Shown piece by piece: positions 35,521 through 47,559 of a DNA stretch of 64,000 nucleotides. A program made the position numbers and the translations under genes. The DNA is from Dirofilaria immitis (lineage: Eukaryota > Nematoda > Chromadorea > Rhabditida > Onchocercidae), in the NCBI GenBank assembly GCA_024305405.1, contig JAKNDB010000092.1:3439501-3503500 (forward strand), read 5' to 3'. The notes under the pieces were generated by a model that was not told where the DNA came from, made no database searches, and saw only the letters and a list, made by a program, of their open reading frames with translations. Every line of letters starts with the position of its first letter. Positions within the stretch are counted from its first letter, which is position 1.

Positions 35521-36206
35521 ATTTTGATTTTACTTGAAAATTAATTTTATCGAAAATTATTTCATTTTAATTTAAAATTAGAAATAAGCCATTTGAAATA
35601 ATTTTTAATGATCGTTAGAATATTGAAGTTATAGAAATTACTGTTGAAAACACATTTACAGTAGAAAAATATAATTGACCTGTCGCACAGTATCAAATAA
35701 TTTCGGTATTAATTAACGAAATAAAATGATTAATACATGAGTGAAGGGAAATTATCGTAATTATTTATAAATTTATAATTATGATATAGTTAGTAATCGA
35801 GTAGAAAATACTTCAAAATTGCAACCGACTGAAATATTAGATTACGTATGCCAAATGATGTATTGAGATAATTTCAAATATAATAAAATATTTTCTAAAT
35901 TTCTTAACCTTAAAAATTCTTTTTTAAAATAACTATATATTTTCTAACCTTGAAGTTGCCCAATTTTTTTCAAATATAAAATCTTGAATTTTCAAAAATG
36001 TAACTATCATTACTCTTCAAATACTCATTATTATATTTTTGACGACTGTCGACTGAATATTTAGCGTAATTTGAAAATTATTCATCGGAAGCTTTTTCTT
36101 TTTAATCTCTTAAATCTAGAATTTCTCGAAAAATTATTTTTCTTCTAATTAGAAAATATCGCTCCAATTCACTTTCCGACTAGTTGAAAATATTATTTAA
36201 TTCCAG

Positions 36207-36285
36207 CGATACAAATATTGGTTCACCAGGATCTAAAAAATTAGAGCAAAAATCATATGAATCTATCGAGTATGCCTATCAATAA
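36207..36285 (+). other. candidate orphan terminal exon
   Basis: After a good acceptor (TTAATTCCAG) one frame reads DTNIGSPGSKKLEQKSY then ESIEYAYQ and a stop, a hydrophilic composition unlike the AT-rich noise around it. A second weaker piece at about 36483-36550 after TTCCAG reads MTQKTAMPLDLFIRL or, in another frame, DAKDGNAVGPVHQ. Neither can be joined in phase to the gene ending at 35520. They could be remnants of a duplicated or lost gene. Confidence 0.25.
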
Positions 36286-37427
36286 CGTATATATATAATA
36301 CATATTTACCGGAAAAAAGCTGAAAAAATTTATGAGATAATTAAAATATCTGAAAAGCAGTAAATTTTTTATTGGGAAAAAATTGAAGTGAAATAATCTG
36401 AAATCAATTTTCAATTGAAAATAGCATAAAAGTAAACAATAATTTCATTTGATAATTATTAATGAAATAATATTTAAGAGTTCCAGAGAGAAATTATGAC
36501 GCAAAAGACGGCAATGCCGTTGGACCTGTTCATCAGGCTAGTATACAATAAACAAATTTTGATAATTTGTTGCAATGTGTTGTGATGAAACACTTTTCTT
36601 CTTTGATAATAAATTGCTTCTTTCTATGAATAATAAAAGTTATGTCATAATCAATCAATGTTGCTCAACATTTCCATGAGAAATAATATTACGAAAACTA
36701 GAGATCATATTTGCAAATTGGACTAATTGCTTTTAGAATTTTTCATTCATCTATTCGCAGATTATTTATGACTAGGCATTTGAAATCGGAATATACCAAA
36801 TAGAGATATTAGAATAATATCGTTTTTATGTGCAATAAGCTAATTTGAATTTTCGTTGCCTACCACGAAATAGAATTTTAAAACATCCGGTTTGTCATGC
36901 AGAAATTTCATTTAATATGAAGAATTACGACAATATGAGAAAAAGAATAAGCAAAAATTGAAATAAATTTAAAGTCTTATATTGATTGCACCAACAACAC
37001 TTGCTTTTATGACATGAATGATAAGAAAAAAATCTTTAATCTATGCATTCTTTGGTTTACTTGAAATGTAATACACTAATTCTAGAAAAACATACTGTTC
37101 AAATTAAGAAAAGTAAAGCAAATGGACATTAAAAACATTAAAAATACTCATTTGTTTCAGTTTTTGTCCGAACCGCAAATTACGGTTCAATATTAAAACG
37201 TTAGCATAAAGATCTATCCTTAGTGACGCAAATTCAATATATATAGAAAATGGTTTCGATTAGAAGAATTTAGATTATAATCAAGTAGTGCTTATAAAAA
37301 AACACTAATATAAATTATGATCTTCATCTAGTTAAAATTCATTGGTAAAAACTATGTGAACAATGAAAAATATACAAGAAAATAACAAACAAAAAACAAT
37401 GTTTAATTATTTACTGCAAATTCAAAA

Positions 37428-40400
37428 CTACAACAGCATTTCTTTTAAACCGACTACCATCTTTTCACCATTCGCAATAGTTGCCAGTCGACAATAATCC
37501 ATTAGAAATTCATTTAAATGTCGTTTTGTGGGACATAGATCACTAAGATATTGCTGTATAGTCGATTCCGTCCAAAATTGCCGAAGTGAAAACAATAATT
37601 CCAATCTACAAAATTTGATTTCAATTAAAACTTGAATACTAACACATCAGTTTTTCCTCTTAATAGGTTGGATGCAAAAAGTTCAGCTAATTTAAATTCC
37701 ACAAAAAAATCCAAACTGGATTTTAGAATCTCTTCCTCCATAGATTAATAAAACTGTGAACATAACATTCAAAAATAATTTAAATAAGTGAGCACTTCCC
37801 GATTTATACCACAGAAAACAAAATAAAAAACAGTACAATTTTTTATTCAACAAGTTTTACAAATTAAATATGTTAACCTTTTAATTGGTTCTTCGGGCAG
37901 ATCTTCAACATTCAGATAACGAATCGTTTTTCCCGCTGTTAATTCATCATCAATAAATGCAAGCCCTTCCAGATATTCTTCCCGAAATCCAAATAAAACA
38001 ATATAAGGCTAATTTAAAAAAGACTATTCAATCCTTCCGTTGATGAAGCTTAAAAGTATCGAATCTGATCTAGCGATTCAACTTTATTGCTTCATTATTG
38101 TTTTAATATAAGTTGAAGAGCAAACGTTTCGCGAATTTCCACTTAAAGTAGATTCATAAATTTGAGGAAAATATCAGAATAACAATTGGTGACTGTAATT
38201 TATCAAAATTAAGTTAAAGAATTGCAGATGTAAAACTACTTTGAATTCAACACCAATTGGCAAAATTTGTTGCAAAGTTTTTTCGAAAGTGCCATATTCA
38301 AATTTTACTGCTGCGCGAAGAAGCTGCGAAATCTTTGCTCGACAAATTGCTTTTTCGTTTATATGGTATGTTTGCATACCATTTTCTGAAATTCGAAAGC
38401 ACAATAATGTCAAATTCTTTTGCTCCTTTTGATTTAAGAATGAGACGATATTTCATATGTTTAGCTGAAGACAAATTAATTATCGAATGCAATTCAAAGA
38501 AAGGATCTGATGAACAGCTTGTATCCGAAAATTAATGCATGACCAATTAGATCATTTTTTACTAGAATGCGTGTTACAGCAAAAATAATCAAAAATTTAG
38601 ATGATCGAAGAAAACATTTGATACTACGATAAACTACAGCAGTTAATAAAATTTCTAAACGTCCGAATACCATTATCAATAACGCAGTATGTTTTAATCA
38701 ACCAATTAACTGCTTCTATAGGAATGTTTTTATCTGGCAGATGTTTTTTCAAAGCTTCTTTCAAACATTCTATCCCAACAGATTCAAGAATAATGCCTGG
38801 CTCTTCATCATCATCTAAATAATCTACGAGCTCCGTTACAAGACGATCATGAAATTCTGCTGACAACATCCGCACATATCCTATAAAATTGACAGAATAT
38901 TATGTAATATTATGTATGCTATAGCGAAGGATAGGGATACTGAATAACAGTATGCATAATCTGATTACTTAACTTGACATTCTTCAACGATCGAATTTTT
39001 TAGCTCTATCAAAAAAAAATCATGCGATCAACAGACCGTTTAAAGTTATCACAGGCATGCGTCCGAGAGCTCTATGTAGTTCGACTTCACTCATTTGAAC
39101 AACGTCTAGTAAATCTTCAGCAGTGTAACTGAAATTTGTCCGTAAATTTTCGAACTCGTAAATATTAAATAAAACTGATGCGAGTATTGGCTGGCATGAT
39201 GACATTCTTATCTCTCACAATTAATGTCCACAAAAAATAAAAATCATCTATTAAAATCAATCAATATTCTGAACATGGCAATATAACTTCTCACTCGCAA
39301 TATTCAAATAACCAATGATCTTGGCTGGATGTAACAGTATTCTTACAACTTATTGCTTTTGTTAAGTTTTTCATCCCATTCCAATTCACTCTCATGGAGC
39401 TTTTCTTTCAACAGCTGAACTGGCACATAGGTCATTTTTCGTAGTTCCATAAAATTATTCTTCATTCCAATAACCTGTGGAAGTAATATTTGCTAAATAT
39501 TTAGATATAAAGGCATTAATTTAATTTGAAAGCGCAAGTTAGAGCAAATTAAGTGTATTTAAAATTTCTTTTAGTTCCGATAAACTATATCAATTGTATT
39601 TCTAAGTAAATTACATTTTATTCAAATTTTTAGTCCAGAATAACTTAGTAAACTAATTCGCCAACCGTTTATGTTCCTGTATAATAGTCTTAATAATAAT
39701 GATTCGATTAAATAAAAATTAATCCGTAATTAACAAAAAAATAATACTCTTCGAATCGTTTTACTGTTTTTCTCATTATTCGCTTCATCATTAAAATGAA
39801 ACTCCGGCAAAAGTAATAATACATTTGATGTTACCACTTCTTTTACATCAAATGTGGTATCATAAGTACAGAAAACAGGACTATCTTCTTGATCACCGCG
39901 AATAACAAAGCTGAAATAAAAATTTTCGAATGTTTAGAGTTTCCATAATTTTTCCGTCTCAAGCTACTAATTTTTTGCCAAAATAAATTTCCAGAAACAA
40001 ATTCTTCCTTTTTATTTTCGAGAAGAAATTTAAATACTCACTGTTCGCCCATCATTATTTGGTCAGCCAATACGGGAGTGATTTCGAGTAAACGGTAATC
40101 TCCCGAAAGTAGTGGCGATGCAAATTGCAAGCATTGCAATTCGGTCTATAAAAGAAAAACTGATGGCTAAAAACTTCAAAATCCTCATGCAAGTTTTTGT
40201 CAATTTCCAAATTGTTTTAGAAATTGAAAACGATGAATTTATGAAATTATGATACAAATATTACCTCTAGATTACTGTCGAAAGAATTATGCACTGTCTC
40301 AGTCAAACTTTTTTTGAAATGCTATCATTTTGGTTGAAAGCTTCCATATTTTCGCTGTCTCCCTGAAAAATCTCTAAAATATACACTTTTGAGATTAAAT

Positions 40401-40860
40401 AAATTTCCTAAAAATGTATTTGAAAAACTCATAATTATCAAAAAATGGACACAAGCTAGCAAGCTTTCCATGTCAATAAACTATCATATTGACGTTAACT
40501 TATTCGTTATTTTGAAAAATATATATTATGCACGACACTCTCAATTAAGTTTAACCGTTTCTATGTAATCATACTATATTCGTCTTTTTAGTTTATGCTA
40601 TTTAAAATGTTTGAGGTCTTTACATATTTCCCTAAAGTTAACGTAGAAATCTGAAACGTTATGGACACATATGAAATTAGTTGATCATTTTCACCTTCAA
40701 GCTATATTTAACATTGATAATACAATGACATCATTTGAAAGAGTAAATTTTATATTAAACAAATTTTTAAAAGAAGAAAAAGAACAAAAACTTGACTTAC
40801 AGAATTAGGAATACTTTGTTCCAAATGTTTTGTCAGGATTCTCTTGATGTACTTATCCAT
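37428..40860 (-). CDS. dscc1: sister chromatid cohesion protein DCC1 (DSCC1 orthologue)
   Basis: Subunit of the alternative CTF18-DSCC1-CTF8 RFC complex, which loads PCNA in the nucleus and supports sister-chromatid cohesion. Ten minus-strand exons: 40860-40801, 40321 (or 40362)-40265, 40145-40042, 39910-39748, 39474-39347, 39128-39037, 38880-38671, 38385-38240, 38008-37878, 37605-37428. Predicted length 422 residues (human about 393). Motifs match DSCC1 in order: LLSGDYRLLEITP, FVIRGDQEDSPVFCTYD, TSNVLLLLPEF, YTAEDLLDVVQMSEVEL, LNGYVRML, KAICRAKISQLLRAAVKFEY, IVLFGFREEYLEGLAFID, YLNVEDLPEEPIKR and FSLRQFWTESTIQQYLSDLC. All junctions agree in phase. Exon 2 has two acceptors: the outer one (40362) runs into a stop unless one A is added to the A7 run near 40309-40315, whereas the inner one (exon start 40321) is open. 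The start MDKYIKRIL follows a good acceptor at 40870-40871, suggesting trans-splicing. Confidence 0.93.
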
Positions 40861-40871
40861 ACTGCTTCGCT

Positions 40872-43800
40872 GGAACGATTATATTTGACGTTAATTATGC
40901 CGCACAGCCTATGAATACTTGCCCGATGGATGCAACATGTATATGTATACCTTGTGCACATAAGTATACACGTTATATGATATATATTTTTAGGTGGGAA
41001 ATATCTAAATTCACGTATATAATCGTTAAGTGTGTGTATCTTTAGGTGCATTGTGGATGTGGATTCCCGGTAGGTCGTGCATCTAACTTATTATTTCTTA
41101 TATTCGATTAAACGAAACAGTATCTGAATTGAATTTTTGGTCACTGCACTTAAAAGAAGTGAAGTAATAGAATATATCAATATGTATGTATCAATTATCA
41201 CTCATACATGATGCACGTAGGTAATGTACATTATAATCGCTTATGCATTGTAATCGAACTATACGTTATAATTCGAATGCGTATATTTTGCATAGTAACT
41301 ATATAAGCATACATGCATTGTCATTATTATACACGCCCGCAGCTAATGTCATCATCATGCGTTGTAATTATTGTATGCGAATCATATTATTGTTTGCACG
41401 AGAATGTATATTTCATGTATACTGCAAAATAATTTAATTCATTTATACGAAATAATATTCTCAAAAACCAGCATGAACTACCTCACCCCACTTTTCTTCC
41501 AAGAAAAAAATATCGCAACTTTAAATGTTGCATTTCGCGCTTACACTTCAAGCATTCTGTTTGCATGCAACGCTGCATAACAGTTGCAGCATTGCATACA
41601 AAATTTATCCATAAGTGATTGATAGCTCTTTCGTTAGATGTTATTATTAAAATGCTGTTTCATAAAGTTGAAGTCAAGGTCCTTAAACCTTTTAAACTTT
41701 TCAGACTCGCGAAAAATAGAAATATGAAGAGGAAATGGTATATTGTTTAATTTTCGGTCGTTTTATATGACTTTTTTTTGGTAAAGACTTATTGATTTTT
41801 ATTATTTGGGTATTTTAACATCTTATTCACCTGTTATTATCAGATAATATCGATTTTACTGGTTATTTGATTTAGCTCAGTGATTATTTAGTTAATTTAA
41901 TTTACCGACTCATAAATATCATGTTCCAAAATTTTTGAAAAAGGGTGAAATAAAAGAACAGGTTTCAATTAAAATTCAAAACTGTATCATTTTCACTCGA
42001 AAATATAATATTCAGCCATTGTTTATGTTATCACAGCTGTTATCAATTTTTTACATTAGTGATAATAACTATTTAATTAATAATTATTTTGCATTAGTAG
42101 TAATAAAACTTATTCTATTATGATGGATAATTTCGCAACGAAATTTTTAAAAGGAATTCATTGTTTTTGATTTGATTAATTTTATCTATTCGTATGTTTT
42201 TCAATTTCTATTGATTGAAGTATTTTTAAATGATATCATTCAAATTAATCAATTTCATGATTTTGTCGAACTTTTGTCATTGATTTTAGTATTACTATTA
42301 ATAATAACATTAATAGCAATCTTCATGGCATGAATAAAACGTTTACACAAGTTTATTATTTATTATTTACAAATGTCTCCGATGTATTGATTATTTGTTG
42401 TTGTTGTTATTAAAATCGCTCAACGTATTGCTATGTAGTAGTTTTACGCATGTCACGTTGCACGTTATGACTGACAAAAATAATGTAAATGTAAAGGAAT
42501 AATATTTCCAAATATATAGATTTTTATTACTAGCTTATTTTTCATTACAATCTCATTTTATTATCTTATCTTTCAATTTCTTTTTATTAATTTCTTTTAT
42601 TACTTTTTAAATAAGTCATAGATCATAAATAATAGAAACTTCAGTTGAAGTGAATTTTTAAGTAATTTTCATTTATTCTTAGTTTTTTAGATTGAATTAA
42701 AATTTGCAATTTGATGAGCTAATAATTCTTACTATGCATCAATTAAATGAATACATCGATTGATTATGCAAATGAAAACATACAAATATTATTTCTTTAA
42801 ATCGTTTAATTTATAAAAATCAGTGAAAAATCGATAATTAATTCATAAGAGAAAGCAAAAATTTTATGACAAATGAATAATATAACAAGTAAAGAAGGAA
42901 TTATTAATTGCAATAAGATTGTCAAAAGACTTGTAAAAACTTTTCATTTTCTTTTTCTTCACTTTTTAAAAATTTTTCATAAAAGAACTTCTTTATTTTC
43001 GTTAAAATATTGAAACTTTTCTCGAGGAAATAAGAATAAGTAATTCTAAAAGTTTCTAATTTTTGAGATAGAAATTGATGACAATAAAGCATTGACAAAA
43101 AATACTTATATTTATAGAAATTTTGGAACAAACAAAACAAATTCGAAAGAATAAAAAATTAGTACAATTAAATAAAAAAATTATGAAAGTATGCGTATTG
43201 GAAATAATTCTGATTGCAAAATTTATTGGACTGGATGATCATTTAATTTTTATAAATATTATTTCTTTTATTTTATATTTTTTAATTCTCGAAATTAATT
43301 TTTGATTTGGCTATTCGTCGGCATAAACTTCCTATTCATTCAATGTTTTAGTATATCTACTTAATGAAAATAGATATATTGAATAGACGTACTGGAAATA
43401 ACATCAAATTAAATATTTAGTACATCTTATGATATACCGAATTTAATACTTCAGTACTCTAATAAATTTACATATCAATTATCATAATCACATATCATTT
43501 TATCATGAAAACAAAAAGATTGAAATTGAAATGCAAAGAAACTGTTTCAATGATAGCATCACAAAAAGATTATTTCAATTTGTTGTTTCTTGTTCTTTTT
43601 CTTTTTCTTGTCACTAAAAAATAATGTAAGCTACTAGATATTTCAATTCATTAAGCAATCATTTGTAATAAAGGACAAAAATGGAAAAAGGCTGATTCAA
43701 CTGATATTTTTGTTTATTCAAAAGAATGAATGCATTCGAAAATGAAACGCTACATTCGATCGTTATTATTTAACAATAACAGAATCAGCCAATTGATAAA

Positions 43801-44687
43801 ATAATGCGATAAAAATTTATAAATTCAAACTTTCCCGACGATCATTTCTCGTATCCCATCAATCCTCTCAACCGGTCATTGTATGAGGTGTCTGCAGGAG
43901 ATATTTGGTATCGAAAAATTAAGATGAATTAAATTTTGAATCTCAAGTATTAAGGTTAATTAGTGCTTATTTAAATATTTTAAAATGGCTAATTATGACC
44001 GAATTTTCTACCATCTTCCCTTTTGATAATATGTATCAGATAACTGGACACAGAATTATGAAACTTTCCTAAATCAATTTAAAAATATCTGATATGATTA
44101 TTGTTCAGCTCATAAATTTTTTTGTCAATGTATAAACAACACACTTTTTTTGTCATTTTTGTTTTGATTTAGATATCATAAAAAGGAATAATAGATATCG
44201 GTAAAAAATAATAATAAATTCACAAGTTTGTGAGCGTAAATATTTATTCATATTCCACGAAATATTAATGTAGGTATTAAATGATGTTTATCAGATTTTG
44301 TGATTTCTATTTAACTTACTTCGTTAACTTTAATTAGATTATAAATGAACATTTATAGAAATTAGTGAAGTAATAATATGAAAAATACTATAATCTTATT
44401 CATTTCCATAAATTTTATTCATTTTTTTAAATTAAATTTATTCAAAATAAGTCGAATAGTCGAATTAAAATCAAAAATCTGATAATGAGTGGTGAATAAG
44501 AGATTATAACAGATGTTTGAAGCAGTTCAAATATTTTGATTAACAATTCTATTCCAAATCAAATAATTTATTATTTTATTTTTGTCATTTTTTCATTAAA
44601 TATTTTGATAATTCCAAAAATCGTGTATGTTTATTTTGAGATATTCTAATTTCGTTTGCAGTCACTTGTTATTAATCATAATTTTAG
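40872..44687. other. intergenic, no convincing gene
   Basis: About 3.8 kb upstream of the DSCC1 homologue. 41200-41620 is rich in TGCAT/ATGCA alternating motifs and less AT-rich than its flanks, but no exon could be built. A short frame at about 43820-43890 (NFPDDHFSYPINPLNRSLYE, followed by a possible GTGTCT donor) looks protein-like but stands alone. Confidence 0.5.
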
Positions 44688-44692
44688 GAAAA

Positions 44693-45137
44693 ATGCATTT
44701 AAGCATATATTTTGAAGTGCATTTAATCTGGATTATTTCAATTCCTTTCGTAATATACCATTATTGACAGTATAGCGGAAAGGAAAAAACTGGGTAAATA
44801 ATATCTGCATTTATGAATGAATTTAAATTAATTATATCCATTAGATTAGATGTAAATTAACTAAATCAACCCAATTTACAATTCTTTTCCCAAAATTTAT
44901 CATTGTTTTTCAAAGAGTTGAAATCGAATTAATATTAATTTCACATTTAATTCACATTCGAATGAATAATATTCAAAAAATGCATTCTAGGAAAAATGTT
45001 TTCATTTCGATCCCCCATATGTCCAAGTTAATAACACAGTGATATATTGGGATGCACGAATCGGACCAAGGTTAGAATGCAGTGTTGGAATGCCTGGTAG
45101 TTTGGGAAGTGGAGGAGGAAGGTGGGAGCAGTTTTGA
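44693..45137 (+). CDS. candidate small secreted protein, two exons, probably disrupted
   Basis: Function unknown. Exon A (44688-44793, after TTTTAG) starts MHLSIYFEVHLIWIISIPF, a plausible signal peptide, but meets TGA at 44765-44767. The frame beyond it continues QYSGKEK. Exon B (44991-45137, after CATTCTAG) reads EKCFHFDPPYVQVNN, TVIYWDARIGPRLECS and VGMPGSLGSGGGRWEQF-stop, a clearly protein-like composition with two Cys. Exon A donor (GGGTAAAT) joins exon B in phase only if one base is added to the A6 run at 44784-44789, giving KEKNWEKC. The gene ends about 450 bp before the akirin acceptor and on the same strand, so an operon-like arrangement is possible. A pseudogene, or exon B belonging to another model, are the alternatives. 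Confidence 0.4.
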
Positions 45138-45579
45138 TTGGTATTTACGTATTCTGAAGAATCTTCGTAAACTAACATATGATGATGTAAATCACTAACA
45201 TTTAGTATAGAAACTTAGCGAAGATTCTGTATGAAATAAGCACAAAATATTATTTCACCTTTTGAAAAATCACTTTCACTACAATGGTAATTATAGTAAT
45301 AGTAATAGTAGTAATAACATTAAGTTCGAGAAATGTCTTTTTCTATATCCAATCGATATTTTTTCTTGTAAATGAAGGTATAAGAAGAGAGGAATGCAAA
45401 GAAAGATAATAACATGCGTTGCAACGTGTCATTGCTAATCTCATTGAAAACTTCCCGAATAATTCAGGAATTGTTGCGCAACGGTGGTGACATGTTTTTA
45501 TAACGCTTTGCGATATGATTAATGCTTTTAAAAGTACGATGATGAAATGTGCCATAGAAAAGAAGTTAAAAAATAGTTG

Positions 45580-45590
45580 ATGTTTCAGGT
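45580..45590 (+). promoter_or_regulatory. candidate spliced-leader acceptor of akirin
   Basis: GATGTTTCAG ends at about 45590, 34 bases before the conserved ATG of akirin (45625). No upstream akirin exon is expected because MACG is the known N-terminus of the family, so this acceptor would serve trans-splicing. Confidence 0.5.
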
Positions 45591-45624
45591 AAATTTAATT
45601 TGTGATAGTGCGATTAATATAACT

Positions 45625-47559
45625 ATGGCTTGCGGGATTGCGTTAAAAGGCCATACGATTATGATGATTATTTAATTGCGGACGGAAGTGAAGTGAAACG
45701 TGCACGTCATACACAAACGCATTGCTCACCATTTCGTGCACAAATCGGTACAATCGCTGCATCACTGCCGACTTCAGGTGCATCGAGTGCTTTGATGCAA
45801 CTACGCGATCCGAAAGTAATATTATTTTACTCTTTCTGTACTCGTTAATGAATTATTTTAGTTCAGATTGCGATTTTGTGTAAACATTAAAGAAAAGATT
45901 GTATTATTTGTTTGTTAATGATATAAATAGATTGAATAATTTGCATGCTGAACATTAAGCAAAGACTAATCCAGTCAATTATCAAATACTCCATCGTTAG
46001 TAAACAATAATCATTAAGATTTTTTTTCGATTTTTTGATATTTTCAAAAATACTCAATGCCTTTGTGCTGTTCAGTGCACTTTTGTTCCGCAGCTGCATT
46101 TTTGCGACACAAAAATTTTTTTATTGATTTTCTATTTATAATTTGGAAAGAGTCCTTTGCACCAAAAAAATTTTTCAAAGTTGCATAAATTTAGCAAACC
46201 ATTGATATTGTAGGATCGTGAAGCTTACGACAGTTCACCATTTGCCCAAGTTGGCAATAATTTACAGCTTTCATCGGGACAGCTAGAATCATATTTGCGG
46301 GCTGAAGTATGTTGTTTATGGTATTCGAGTGTATATAGGCTGCTTTTTATTCATCATGCTTTGCGATCGACTTACATTCTAGATTGCATGTATTTGATAC
46401 AGGCTTACGATATAGGCGTTGTATTAACAGAAACTATGAGGTGGTATCAAAGCAATTTGCAGGTACGTTATCTGAAACGTCGCCATCTGATTCCACATCG
46501 CACGCTTACTTCATGCGTGATGAACGGAAGTGAGAGTGAAGGAAGCGGTGCTACACAACGATACGGGTCTTATTTTTCTAGTAATTTATCATCTGGAAAT
46601 GGAACGAATTCGGAGCACAGTTACCGCGAGGCACCGTTGTCACCCAATAACAATGTGAGAAAATTCCAAAATTATTACATTTCTCGAACCATTTGAAACT
46701 TATTACAATTCAAAGCAAGAGAGAAAAATCAAGAATTCTAGCAAGTCAGTTACCTTTTGCTTTTGCTGTAATATACATAATGCAATGAGTAATTGGCTTT
46801 CTGTGTTTCGATTATGATGACAGCATATTCAATTTATAGAATTTCAGTCGGGCAGCGAATCAGAAGGCGAAATAAATGTTCAAAAAACATCATCAATGAA
46901 AGACTTGTATGAGAAACCACAATTTTCTCTGAAACAGGTAGACGTTTGAACTTCAAACTACATATTTTTGACGAGTTGCATGAATAATTATTACTCCGAA
47001 GTCATTGGGAGGAGAAACAGTCAGACATCTGTTTTCCGTTTATATTCAATATATCCTTAATGAAATGCATAGGTTACTATTACGATGCTAGAAAAGAAGG
47101 ATTATTAGACATTTTCAAGAAGCAAAGACTGTGGTATGAATCTTGTTGAATCCTAAACTTTTCCAGTTTTCAGGTAATGATGATTTGTGAAAGGCTATTG
47201 AAACAGCAGGAAGTACGTCTTAGATATGAATATGAAACAGTATTGAACCAACGCTTGGAAGGTAGTTTTACTTATCGCGTTGTAAATGCATAAGTTTTTA
47301 AACGACTTTAGAAAAGATACATTATGCCATCTTCTCCTATTTAAAAAACGTTCCCATGTCACTCTACCTCTCTGCCTTCTCTTCATTCTTCAGTATATCT
47401 CTTCCTTCAAAGTTATAATGTATTATAACATTAATCCCTTTTCAGAAGATCTAAAAAACATTTTTTTCAGACCAACATGAACAGTACGTGCAATTTGCTC
47501 GCGAACAAATTGAGCGTCAGCATCAAGATAATGGAGTGGAATTATCGTACCTTTCTTAA
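45625..47559 (+). CDS. akirin: akirin, nuclear transcription co-regulator
   Basis: Akirins are small nuclear adaptors linking transcription factors to chromatin-remodelling and proteasome machinery. Exons: 45625-45815, 46214-46306, 46463-46654, 46848-46937, 47174-47261, 47471-47559; about 247 residues, close to family size plus a Ser/Gly-rich linker. Evidence: the MACGIALK start; a nuclear localisation signal EVKRAR; CSPFRAQIGTIAASLP; YLRAE joined to VRYLKRRHLIP; SGSESEGE; the conserved C-terminal block VMMICERLLKQQEVRLRYEY, DQHEQYVQFAREQIERQH; and the terminal SYLS. Every junction agrees in phase. One defect: MACGIALK is in a different frame from the following RPYDYDDY. One extra A in the A4 run at 45645-45648 restores the family sequence, and no other ATG exists in the downstream frame. 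The second intron (46307-46462) is open and 156 nt long. Convergent with the collagen gene. Confidence 0.93.

Noticed and set aside
38257..38535. Plus-strand frame over the DSCC1 exon (VAKFFRKCHIQILLL...)
   Set aside because: Antisense shadow of a well-supported DSCC1 exon.
41200..41620. TGCAT-rich region that might be a repeat array
   Set aside because: The motifs are irregular in spacing and do not form a unit; treated as compositional bias.
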